Assembly: GCA_012845835.1 (NCBI GenBank)
Contig: JABAKD010000003.1
Location: 2,352,212-2,416,211 of the forward strand
DNA length: 64,000 nt
From: Undaria pinnatifida
Taxonomy: Eukaryota > Sar > Phaeophyceae > Laminariales > Alariaceae
Direction: 5' to 3'
The notes below the pieces were generated by a model. That model did not search any database. It was not told where the DNA came from and saw only the letters and a list, made by a program, of their open reading frames with translations. The stretch's first letter is position 1; the number at the start of each line of letters is the position of its first letter. Below, piece after piece: positions 10,896 through 19,902 of this stretch. The position numbers and the translations under genes are program-made.

Positions 10896-12390
10896 GTTTA
10901 GCATTTTGTATATACTTCGAAGAGTATATTATTATAATTCATGTGCGAGGGGGGGGGGCGGGCGGGTTCCGTATTATGTATGTACCTCTCACTATGTATA
11001 TAGTCTATATATATAGATTTCTTTTTCTTCGGGCACATCTCTTCGTGCTCGGTTGCAGTCCGAAACGTCGAATGGGGTGGGCCCACAATTCGACCGTCGG
11101 GGTTAACTTTTGTTGCCGGAGGTTTCGGCGCGATCCGTGCAGTGTGTCGCGCGTGGCGTGCCTTTAAAAATTATTTATAATTTTTTGGCCTTGGGCACAC
11201 TTAGAAGAAGCAAATCCCAGGTTTCTTTCCGCAACATCCCTGGGGATTGATTGGGGTTCTGCATCCCCTATCCCCGTGTATCCATGTAATATTTGGATGC
11301 AAACCGCGTTTGTTTTTCTGCTCGTATTCATAGAGGGTGCTACCCCTCTTTGCACGACGCACTTGCAAATAATAACTTGCATGACTCGAACCGTCTCCAG
11401 AACCACACACACAGAAACCCATTACGACACCCGAAACAGCAGCGCAAACACCGCCCAAGCACCACCGCATAAGACCGTCGCACCAGGTCACAGCCACCGC
11501 ACCAGGCCACACAGCACGTGCAAAATGTCTCTGCATCAACTCCTACAAGAGTGTGGAGCAGATGACGATGGTGGTGGCAGTGACATACATGGAGGTGTGT
11601 ATAGACAACGATGACCCTCCCGCTCCCGCCGGCGGCGGCAGCACGGAGGTGTTGGTTGGGAGGACACGATAGCCCTGCGGCTGCAGCGCCTCCTTCGTAC
11701 CCCAAGAGGACCAAGCACAAAGGGCCGGTGACGATGTTAATCACCCTATGGATGTTACGTCAGACTCTAGCCCTCACGCTCAGAGCAAAGACGGTTGTTC
11801 TGATGGCGATGGTACAAGAGCAAGAAGCAAAGACGGTTCTTCTGATGGCGATGGCGCAAGAGCAAGAAGACCACGTGGAGCAGCAGAAAGAAGAACGACA
11901 AGAAGGAGAGCCGCCAGGGACACCAACATGGGCGGCGGGAGGCGCAACTGGCCCAGCTCCTGAGGCCAGCGGGTGTACACCAACAGTGAGGACGTGGCAG
12001 CAGATGTAACCCTAAAGTTGCCGCAGTCTGTGCCTTCGATGGTCGCACTGCTGTCTGCCAAACAAACGCCGATGCATTTTGACTGCACGGTCAAGTGTTG
12101 CTGCTGCTGCTACTGCCGTGTAGTCGTTGTGGTTCAGGTACAAGCTACTGTGCTGCTGTGTAGTCGTTGTGCTACTGCTGTGTAGTCGTTGTGCTGCTGG
12201 TACTATGTACCGCTTTGTTGTTGTGCTGCTGGTGATAGTGTGTGTTGTCCACCAAACATAAGCCAATGTGTATAGACTGCACCGTGAAGTGCAGGTGCTG
12301 CTGCTGCTGCTTCTGTGTAGACTATAGGTACGGTTTGTCCTTCTGCTGATTCTGAGTACAGTAGTCACGTGAATTAGCCTGCTGGTCCAC
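10896..12390. other. Unclassified region with short coding-like duplication
   Basis: The plus-strand frame from about 11590 to 11960 reads as a low-complexity, Asp/Ser/Arg-rich protein interrupted by one stop. It contains two 42-bp units (11780-11821, 11822-11863) encoding SKDG(C/S)SDGDG(T/A)RAR. A second pair, about 12050-12110 and 12247-12300, shares CCAAACA-A-GCC-ATG and a GACTGCAC-GT-AAGTG block before CTGCTGCTG repeats. None of this is recognised; the triplet repeats make open frames on both strands unreliable. Confidence 0.35.
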
Positions 12391-12419
12391 GCCCTCCCGC
12401 CGCATCCGCATGCATATGA

Positions 12420-13690
12420 AATGGCACGGGGGAACCTTGATGCAGTGTTTGACGATGAAGTTAGAGTACGTATAGCAGGTTGGCATAAACTGACAGCGGA
12501 AACAATGCCTAATGCCTTGAATACTGCAGTCGGTCGGGCGTATGTTGCTTGATGTGGTTTTAGGCTAGCAGACCGGCGTACAGTGCCGATGCACTGGCCG
12601 CAAGGCTTAACGTACTTCCTCTCGAGGGGCAGACCGTCGAGGACGTGGCGGCCGCAGTAACTGTTGTGGCAGCATGCCTGGAGTTTGGAGTAGAGATGCG
12701 ACGCTGCGACTCAAAAAAAGCAAGAAAGAGGCTGGCGGTCGTCTGACGGTGGTTGGACTAGCGTGCAAGCACGCCATGAAGAATAGGCAGAAGGAGCACA
12801 GGGAGGGAGATGCAGGTGAGGTTCAGAAGGCCTATACTTTGTCCGTACGTACATGTGTATAAGCATTTTGTGCTAGTTTGAGCGAGCTTGTTGGATAGTC
12901 GCGAAGGAAAGGATTCTCTCTGTTGACGAAACGCGTGCCACATAAGTGCCGTGGAAGAGGCCTGCCGGGTAGGTTGTGAGCACTTTGTGTCGTCCGGCGT
13001 ACTCACGGCCTGTCGGTGTTCCGCTTATCATTGTAATGGTGGATAGAATGTGGGCTGTGTTGTTTTCTTAATGGACGAAAGGAGTTGCGCCGACGCTGCT
13101 CGAAAGCGGAAACGACCTGTCGAATGTGGCGTAATCGTGTTCTGTCCCGATCGCTTGTTGTTTTTTTCGCTGCGCGTACCACGTCGCATGTGCATCGTCA
13201 GCCAGCGGCGCCAAGAAGCGGAAGTCAAGCAGCCAGAGAACAAACTGTACTATGAAGGCGAGTGATGTGTACTTGTAAGGTGTGTGCGTGGGTTATTTTT
13301 CCGCGGTGTGTGCGTGGGCTGTTTTACCCGTTAAGGCCAAACCTCTGTACCGCCAGGTGGCACGTGAAAAGTAGGACAGCCAATGTAGTACGTCGTGTTG
13401 AATTGGCTGTAGAGACGTCTGTTCGTGTCGGACTTCTGCATCGATCGAGGAACTTGAATGTATCATTGCGTAAAGTGTTTTGGTTGTTTCGTTGCTGCAC
13501 ATGCCAGGTACGTGTACATCCGATGGCCCGTTCGCGGTGAGCATAGCGCGCACCCGTACCTGACCTTCAGCACATTGGACCACGACCACCCGGTGGACAA
13601 GGACGTTGTGGATGAAGGTCGTTGGCAGACTAAGCCTTTGGACACCCCGACGAAGAACGCGTGTGGAAAGCTCACAGGCGAGTATTGAGG
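12420..13690 (+). pseudogene. Unrecognised coding-like fragments, probably a decayed gene
   Basis: Several plus-strand stretches look translated but do not join into one frame. 12420-12550 starts MARGNLDAVFDDEV. 12580-12745 contains LEGQTVEDVAAAVTVVAACL and an AKKARKR-type basic end. 12700-12812 reads KHAMKNRQKEHREGDAG before a possible GTGAGG donor. 13060-13263 contains DERSCADAARKRKRPVECG, and 13520-13688 contains HPYLTFSTLDHDHPVDKDVV and ends in a stop. Frameshifts separate the first fragments. I recognise no family. The copia element is inserted 78 bp further on, so a gene here may have been disrupted, but that is inference. Confidence 0.3.
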
Positions 13691-13765
13691 CAGGATGTGT
13701 GCGTGGTTTGTCTCCTTACTGTTGGCGAGACACATGTACGTGGTAAGAATGTAGGGGTCGTATTT

Positions 13766-14201
13766 TGTCATGGATAATGTGTGATACCCTGGCACGGTGG
13801 TTTCAGAGGCTGTGCCGTCGACGTTAGTCGAGGTGATGGCACGGTGCGAGAGGATAGCCTGGACGACGAAGTGCTTCCGAGATGTAGAGAAGATGTTGAA
13901 TGGTACAACGGTGGCGCTTAATTTGGCCAATACACAGATATAAACCGCAGAGTTGCAGGAGCCCAGCTGACGGCTGCTTCTCAGAGATGACCAGGACAGC
14001 TATGATCCGGAAAGATCTACAAGAGAGAGCCACACGAGAGAGTGAGCTACCTGGGTATCAAGCGGAGAATCCTACGGAAGTAATTCCTCCGCACACATAA
14101 GTATGTTACACTCGAACCGACACATATGAGATCTACGATAGACAAGAGCAGTGCTATTGAATATTGACTCATAATGGCTATGTGCTAACATGTCCATAAC
14201 A
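13766..14201 (-). repeat. 3' LTR of copia element
   Basis: 436 bp, matching 19099-19747 once the MITE insertion is removed. It has TG...CA ends and is flanked on its outer side by TATTT. On the coding strand it is preceded by the purine-rich TTGAGAGGGCG. Confidence 0.93.
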
Positions 14202-14215
14202 CGCCCTCTCAATGG
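14202..14215 (-). promoter_or_regulatory. Polypurine tract of copia element
   Basis: On the coding strand ATTGAGAGGGCG lies directly against the 3' LTR start TGTTATGG, the position and composition expected for the plus-strand DNA primer. Confidence 0.7.
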
Positions 14216-14485
14216 AAGTTGCTCTAACTCGTACCAAACTAATGATGATTAATTCAAGCAAGTATTTTCGTTTCATGCGTTTCAACCACCAAAGTACCAC
14301 GTGATGTTTCAGTCCTATACGTGCAACAATACATTCATGCGCTTGCTAAAGAGTACCATGACTTCCAATCCTACATGGCTCATCCAACCAGTGATGGTGC
14401 GAGGCCGAATGTCGATTACAGGAAGAGCAAATTGATTCGCACAAACAGGGCAGATTCAAAACAAAGTCACAAACATATAACACGA

Positions 14486-15574
14486 CTAATTGAAGTGGCT
14501 GTTGATGATGAACTGGCTGTTGATGAAGTCGTTCACGTTGAAGTTGCTGATGAGGTCCAGCAGGTTCCTGAAGCGATGCTTGTTCAGGTGCTTTGTGCAG
14601 ATGTCGGCAGGGTTGATGTCGGTCGGGATGTAGTGGAAGGAGATCTTTCCCTCCGACACGAGCTCGCGGATGGAGAAGAAGCGCAGCGCGATGTGCTTCG
14701 TCCTCGAGCTGAAGGAGCGGTTTCCCAGCGCGTGCAGCGTCGCTGTGTTGTCGCAGTACAACGGCACTTTTGTAAAGTCCTTGCCGAACCCTAGCTTAGT
14801 CAGAATGTTCGAGCAGAACACTGCTTCCTTCATCGCCAAAGCCGACGCGACCATTTCCGCCTCCATGGTCGACATGGCAGTCAGACCTTGTAGCCCCGAC
14901 TTGAAGCCAATCGGCGCATCGCACAGCATCGACAAGTAGCATGAGGTGGACTTTCCGTTGTCCGGGTTGTGGGCCCAGTTGGAGTCCGAAAAGACTGCAA
15001 GCTTGAAGCCTCCCCTCTTGTACGTAATGCTGAAGTCGGTTGTCCCCGCGAGGTAGCGAAGAGTGTGCTTCGCCGCCACTATGTCGATCTTGCTGGGTTT
15101 CGCCATCGGGCGAGCCCGTTGACCAATGGCATACATGATGCCGTACCGTAACACTTGGGAAACATACATCAGGCACCCCACGATGCCCTGGTAGCGCTTC
15201 TTTTCTTCCTCGTACAGCAGAGTCTCGTCAGGCTGCTGGTTGGAGAGTTCGGGACCATACCCCGGTGTGTTGGTCGGCTTGCATTCCGACATTCCGAACC
15301 TCTCCAGGATGGACTTGAAGTAAGCCTCTTGAGAGATCGTGAGAGTGCCACGCTCAAGGTCTCGCTTTATCTTCATGCCCAAGACGACCGACACCGCTCC
15401 CATGTCGGTCATCTTAAAACGCTGCTTCAACTTCTCTTTCACCATCGCCATGGCGTCAGAGTTGTTGCTGGCCAGAAGGAGATCGTCCACGTAGAGGGTC
15501 AAGTAGATCCGAACATGGTCGTGATCGTACAAGTAGACATACGTGTCGGACTGAAGCAGAACGAAGCTCGACAA
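14486..15574 (-). pseudogene. Copia RT C-terminal half and RNase H
   Basis: An open frame of about 360 codons. It starts within the RT palm and carries the catalytic YVDDLLLAS. It continues through the thumb and connection (KRYQGIVGCLMYVSQVLRYG) into RNase H, with AVFSDSNWAHNPDNGKST, STMEAEMVASALAMKEA, LYCDNTATLHAL and RTKHIALRFFSIRE, the usual Ty1/copia RNase H landmarks. It ends HYIPTDINPADICTKHL and about 30 residues more. It would form one polypeptide with the upstream RT half but is separated from it by a frameshift near 15575. The catalytic residues themselves are kept. Confidence 0.93.
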
Positions 15575-15575
15575 G

Positions 15576-16160
15576 GGCGGGATCGATGGTGTTGAACCAG
15601 TTCCCGGGACTTTGGGCCAGCCCGTAGAGGCTCTTCTCTAGCTGCATCTCTAGCTCTCCTCCTTCCTTGTCCTTGACCTCGAAGCCAGGCGGCTGCTCGA
15701 CGAACACCAACTCCTGGATATCCGCGTACAGGAAGGCAGTTGAGACGTCCATCTGGTGTAGAAGCAGGCCGAAGTGCACGGCTATGCAACATATGATCCG
15801 CACGCTCTGAATCATGAACACCGGGGCGTAGATGCTGCCAGAGTCAAGGCCAGGAACTTGGTTCCAACCTTGAGCCACTACACGAGCCTTGATGGAGCCG
15901 TCCGCCTTTCGCTTGAACACCCATTTGGAATTGATTCGCTTCCGTCCAACGGGAGCGGCAGAGCGCGGAACAAGCTTGTAAACTTGACGATCTTTAAGAC
16001 TCGCGATCTCGCGTTCTTCTGCTGCGTTCCTCTGGGCGGCTTCGGGCGTGGCCCGCGCTTCCTTGATTGTCCGTGGAACATTCGGTTGCGTTGTTCCCAC
16101 GGCGTACGCGTATTCCGTGAAGCCGAATGTGCCGTCCCTGTGGGCGACGTCGGGAAACCC
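15576..16160 (-). pseudogene. Copia RT N-terminal half
   Basis: The frame reads PRTIKEARATPEAAQRN, then VPRSAAPVGRKRINSKWVFK, RVVAQGWNQVPGLDSG, APVF, and QMDVSTAFLYADIQE, the first RT catalytic Asp region of Ty1/copia. FVEQPPGFEV and EKSLYGLAQSPGNWF follow. The frame is then lost: the next expected residues continue in another frame at 15574. The typical RVT_2 domain is otherwise complete. Upstream the sequence joins almost directly to the GAG-pre-integrase segment, which is the scar of the integrase deletion. Confidence 0.92.
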
Positions 16161-16163
16161 CCT

Positions 16164-17144
16164 TCACGGTAAACTGTAAAAGGGTGAGGATGCGCTCTTC
16201 CCGAGTGGGCAGGTACTACAGTTCTTAAGGTCGCCGGTGTAGTAGACACCGCTAGCCGGTTCCTTCCTCAGGACGTCCAAGCTCTTGTGGTTGATGTGTC
16301 CCATGCGCCGGTACCACAGCTCAGCGGACTCCGACTTTAAGGCAAGGCCGTCAGGGGCTCGCCCGAGGACCATCTGGCCCCCGGCGCCACCCCCTAGTTT
16401 CACCTCGATGGAGCACATGAGTTTTCCGGTCGCGTCGTCCACCCCACAGGTTTGCATCGGGATAACCACGTCCCCCGACTCCAATCTGGGGTTGGCCGGA
16501 TGAAACAACGTCGCCACTCCCTTCTGCATCGCCGCGGTCACGGAGAAGAGGTTGGTGCCCAAGTCCGGCACCAAAACGACGCGAAAGGAGACGCGCCGGT
16601 CATTTCCGTTGTCGTCCGTGACGGCGCCGAAGATAGTCCCCGTTGTTACGCCATTGAGGAGATGCTGGCCGGCGGCGACGATCGTGTGAGGGACCTGAAG
16701 GTCTTCGACGTCGTACATGTGGGCCCGCACTCCTGGTGTAAGAGCAGGGTCGAGATAGTTGTTGGTCGCTCCGCTGTCCACAACCATCCGGATGCACGAC
16801 CCGTCTGAGCGAAAAGGAGCAGGCGACATCTCCGCAGGAGTCGCCATGAACGCACCGAAAAACCCTGAAGGAAAGCGGTGGTCCTGTGCAGGCGACTCTG
16901 GGGAGATAAACGAAGGTGCCGCCGGAGTGGCGGCAGACGCCGCCGGAGGCGTCTGGAAAAAGACAGAAGACGAAGTTGCCGCAGCCGGTGGAGCGCGTTG
17001 GGCGCTGAAGGAGAACCCGAACGAAGTCGGCTCAGCGGGAGCCTGCGGCGCCGTCGCCGGAGTCGATTGCGCCAAGTGAGCGCTCCCGATGTTGGACAGG
17101 TTGACCTGACCAGCGGAGTGCAGCAGCGCCAGGTTGGCAACCAA
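16164..17144 (-). pseudogene. Copia protease and GAG-pre-integrase segment
   Basis: After an Ala/Pro/Ser-rich linker, the aspartic protease active site reads CIRMVVDSGATNNYL. The protease continues to VLVPDLGTNLFSV. The GAG-pre-integrase domain follows, with LWYRRMGHINHKSLDVLR and a final CSTCPLGK, the zinc-binding His-Cys pairs that precede integrase. The frame stops eight residues later. Where the integrase catalytic core (D,D35E) should begin, the sequence jumps within about 60 bp to the RT segment, so roughly 1 kb or more of integrase coding sequence has been deleted. Confidence 0.92.
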
Positions 17145-17318
17145 GCCTTGGAGCTCCTTCTGCTTGTTCGCGCGAAGCTCCTGCTGTTTCTGACGCTCAG
17201 CATCGCTGTGCGTGGTGGTGCTGTGTTAGGAACACCATTTCGGCTAAGCACTTCCCCCACCCCCGCCGCGCTTGTTCTTCCACTTCTTCCTCGGTTTCGG
17301 GCGGTTTTTCTGCACTTG

Positions 17319-17972
17319 TTAGCGGCAGTCAAGCTGGAAATGCCAGTACGCCTTGCATCGATGGCACTGGTTGGATGAGGACGCCGCCATCGCGGCCTCC
17401 CGGCCCGAGACCACGGGCCCCGACGCGTTGCGTGGCTGCTGGTTCACGTAGAAGCGGTTGGCCGTCTCCTGGAGACGGTCAACGGACGTGAATTCCTCAC
17501 GGTAGTGCATCTCACGGATGATCTTAAACTCTGGGGCCTTCGTAAGGCCCGAGAGCATGATGTCTAGGTAGACCTCCTTGGAGACCTCCTCCCCCAGACC
17601 CTGGAGGCGAATCTTGAGATCCATTCCTTTCGTGAAGAAATCGATGGGATCCCCGCCCGCCAGGTGCCGAAGGCCGAAAAGCTCTCTGTGACACGCACGC
17701 CGAGCTTCCTGAGTGTGAGCGTCGAAACGCTCTTTGAGGGCCTTCGAGGCCGCCGTTCCATCCGCCGCCTCTTCGTGAGTAAGGACGGTGGCGTGCGCAG
17801 ACCCGGAGGTGACAAAGAAGGGGAGAGAGTACAGGCGACTGTTAGCCTGGTCCCACTTGGCCCTATCTTCCTCGTTCGGCTCAGGTTCCGCAGGGCTGTC
17901 GGCCCCGGCTAGGATGGGCTTAAGATCCGGCGCGAAGAGGTTGACTGCGTTCCGGAGTTTTGTCTTCCACAC
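17319..17972 (-). pseudogene. Copia Gag with CCHC zinc knuckle
   Basis: The frame reads like a UBN2-type copia capsid protein: SRLYSLPFFVTSGSA, then ALKERFDAHTQEARR, FFTKGMDLKIRLQGLGEEVS, VYLDIMLSGLTKAPEFK, and a C-terminal zinc knuckle CHRCKAYWHFQLDC (C-X2-C-X4-H-X4-C). The same frame extends upstream to about 18110 (GFQRWRAESSSSGLHRML) but is broken by a TGA just before 17972. A stop directly after the knuckle separates Gag from the protease frame. The original Gag therefore probably started further right than this open segment. Confidence 0.88.
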
Positions 17973-18110
17973 TCAAAAACCCTGCTGCCCCGAGATGGTC
18001 CCAACGGCGTCCAGCATGCGGTGGAGCCCGGAGCTCGATGATTCCGCCCGCCATCGCTGGAAGCCAGGGTCGCACTCCCGGGCGCGGTCAGGTTTTCAGC
18101 ACACGTACGA

Positions 18111-19098
18111 CGCCCCGAGAGCCTGAAAAGGGTCGGCGCGCCTAAGAAGGATACGGTGCAATGTTACACAGGGGTAGGCTTAGTTCAGGTCGCAGTTCCG
18201 TAGCTCACGACCAACGTCCGGCGTTAGCTATCCAGCTTCCGCCCAGACCACTGCGCCCCGTCGAGCACAGCTCGTGACCAACCGCAGGTGGCGAAACGGC
18301 GGTGTTGAGACGACGGAGTAGCCAGCTCCGGCCTCGTCCTGCAGGTACACGGGTCAGATGCACTGCTGAGACTTGCTACGCGTCTTGCAGCGTAGACTTT
18401 TGGCTGCTGCACGGATGCAAACAGGCCTGGTCAGATCCTCAGCCTACACAAGCACCGATCGAAAAGCCAGCACGAGGAAGATATCTTGGACAAACCTACC
18501 TCGCGTATACCACAACGCGCAGGAAAATTACGAGAGCGGGTCACGTAGGTGTAGCGGCAGCAGCAGGCGGCTACCCGCTAGCAGTCGTATCCTCAGCCTA
18601 CACACGGTACCAAGCCGACAACTCGGTACGTGGGAGATATCTTGGATAGACTACGTCTCGCGAGAGAACCACGCGCAGGCGGTTTCGGTCGCCAGTTACA
18701 GACACAAAGAACACCGAGAACGGTGCGCCGCGCGCAGAACTAACAACCTGCACAACCCTATTCGCCGACCGAAATCAACGCCTAGAAGTTGTGCTCCCGA
18801 ATGCTTTACACAAACAGTAGCGTACCGAAAGTGCAGCCGAGAGCCCAGGTGATTAGCCCGGGCCCAGTAAGCAAGCGGGTTAACTCAGTGTCGTCTCCAG
18901 GAGAAAGCAGACTCCGGCAGTATAATCAGACTCCGGCAGTAGCTCCCCGCGGAAAAATATCCAAAAATATCTCCAAATCCTGGAGGATCCCAAAACATCC
19001 AAATCCTGGAGGACGGGTGTACTCTCCACAGCAATCGGCGACAGCAGTAGACGCGCAGTCGCCGCAGGTCCCCACTCACACACACGAGACTCGTAAGC
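18111..19098 (-). other. Copia 5' untranslated leader and primer-binding region
   Basis: About 990 bp between the 5' LTR and Gag with no coding content. It contains repeated AGATATCTTGGA words (18480 and 18635) and a pair of TCCAAATCCTGGAGGA words near 18970-19013. Directly against the 5' LTR the coding strand reads GCTTACGAGTCTCGTGTG. It does not begin with TGG, so a normal tRNA 3'-end primer is not obvious. An internal (anticodon-region) tRNA primer, as used by some copia elements, is possible. Confidence 0.5.
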
Positions 19099-19747
19099 TG
19101 TCATGGATAATGTGTGATACCCTGGCACGGTGGTTTGAGAGGCTGCGCCGTCGACGTTAGTCGAGCTGATGGCACGGTGCGAGAGGATAGCCTGGAAGAC
19201 GAAGTGCTTCCGAGATGTAGAGAAGATGTTGAATGGTACAACGGTGGCGCTTAATTTGGCCAATACACATGGATATAAACCGCAGAGTTGCAGGAGCCCA
19301 GACGACGGCTGCTTCCCAGAGATGACCAGGACAGCTATGATCCGGAAAGATCTACAAGAGAGAGCCACACGAGAGAGTGAGCTACCTGGGTATCATGCGG
19401 AGAATCCTACGGAAGTAATTCCTCCGCACACATAAGTACGTTAAGCCCTGTTCATAATAGTCTTTTCGGAAAGTGGAAAGTAGAATTTTTTAATTGGAAC
19501 GTGGAATCGAGATTATAAAAACGGAATCTAGATGCATGAACTACTTCAAAATTCCGTTTTTTATAATTGGGGGCGGCGAGATTACCGATTCCACGTTCCA
19601 ATTAAAAAATTCTACTTTCCACTTTTCGAAAAGACTATTATGAACAGGGCTTTACACTCGAACCGACACATATGAGATCGACGATAGACAAGAGCAGTGC
19701 TACTGAACATTGACTCATAATGGCTATGTGCTAACATTTCCAGAACA
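19099..19747 (-). repeat. 5' LTR of copia element, interrupted by a MITE
   Basis: 438 bp of LTR sequence plus 211 bp of insertion (MITE and its 3-bp duplication). Outer flank TATTT. It matches the 3' LTR throughout with about 3-4 percent difference, mostly substitutions and one 2-bp indel near 19270. Confidence 0.93.
19444..19651. mobile_element. 208-bp MITE with TTA target duplication
   Basis: Terminal inverted repeats of about 66 bp begin AGCCCTGTTCATAATAG and differ at one position between ends. They are followed by an inner inverted repeat (ATTATAAAAA-CGGAAT and its complement), so the whole element folds on itself. TTA stands on both sides (19441-19443, 19652-19654), and the other LTR has a single TTA at the same site, which proves an insertion. 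TTA (TWA) duplications are typical of PIF/Harbinger-type elements; that assignment is inference. It has no coding capacity. Confidence 0.93.
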
Positions 19748-19902
19748 TATTTAATTGCTGGTGTTGAGAGGAAGACGCACGAAAGCAATACCGTTGGTGT
19801 TGTATATTTCTGCCTGGAGCACACCTGACACTGTTCCTCATCATGACTGAAAGTGCGGCATGAATCTGTTGTCGTTTTCGTGTGGTCTTTGGTTCGCAAC
19901 AG

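Larger units (their letters stand above)
13766..19747 (-). mobile_element. Ty1/copia LTR retrotransposon, defective
   Basis: A full-length element bounded by identical 5-bp target duplications TATTT (13761-13765 and 19748-19752). The LTRs are about 436 bp, begin TGTTATGG and end CCATGACA on the coding strand, and differ at roughly 15 positions, so the insertion is not recent. The order Gag, protease, GAG-pre-integrase, then reverse transcriptase and RNase H marks the Ty1/copia superfamily. The whole integrase core between the GAG-pre-integrase zinc-binding domain and RT is missing. Stops lie in Gag and between Gag and protease, and a frameshift splits RT, so the element cannot move on its own. 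A 208-bp MITE lies in the 5' LTR. Confidence 0.95.

Noticed and set aside
14321-17378. Plus-strand open frames across the copia element
   Set aside because: They are antisense shadows of the Gag/Pol coding strand.
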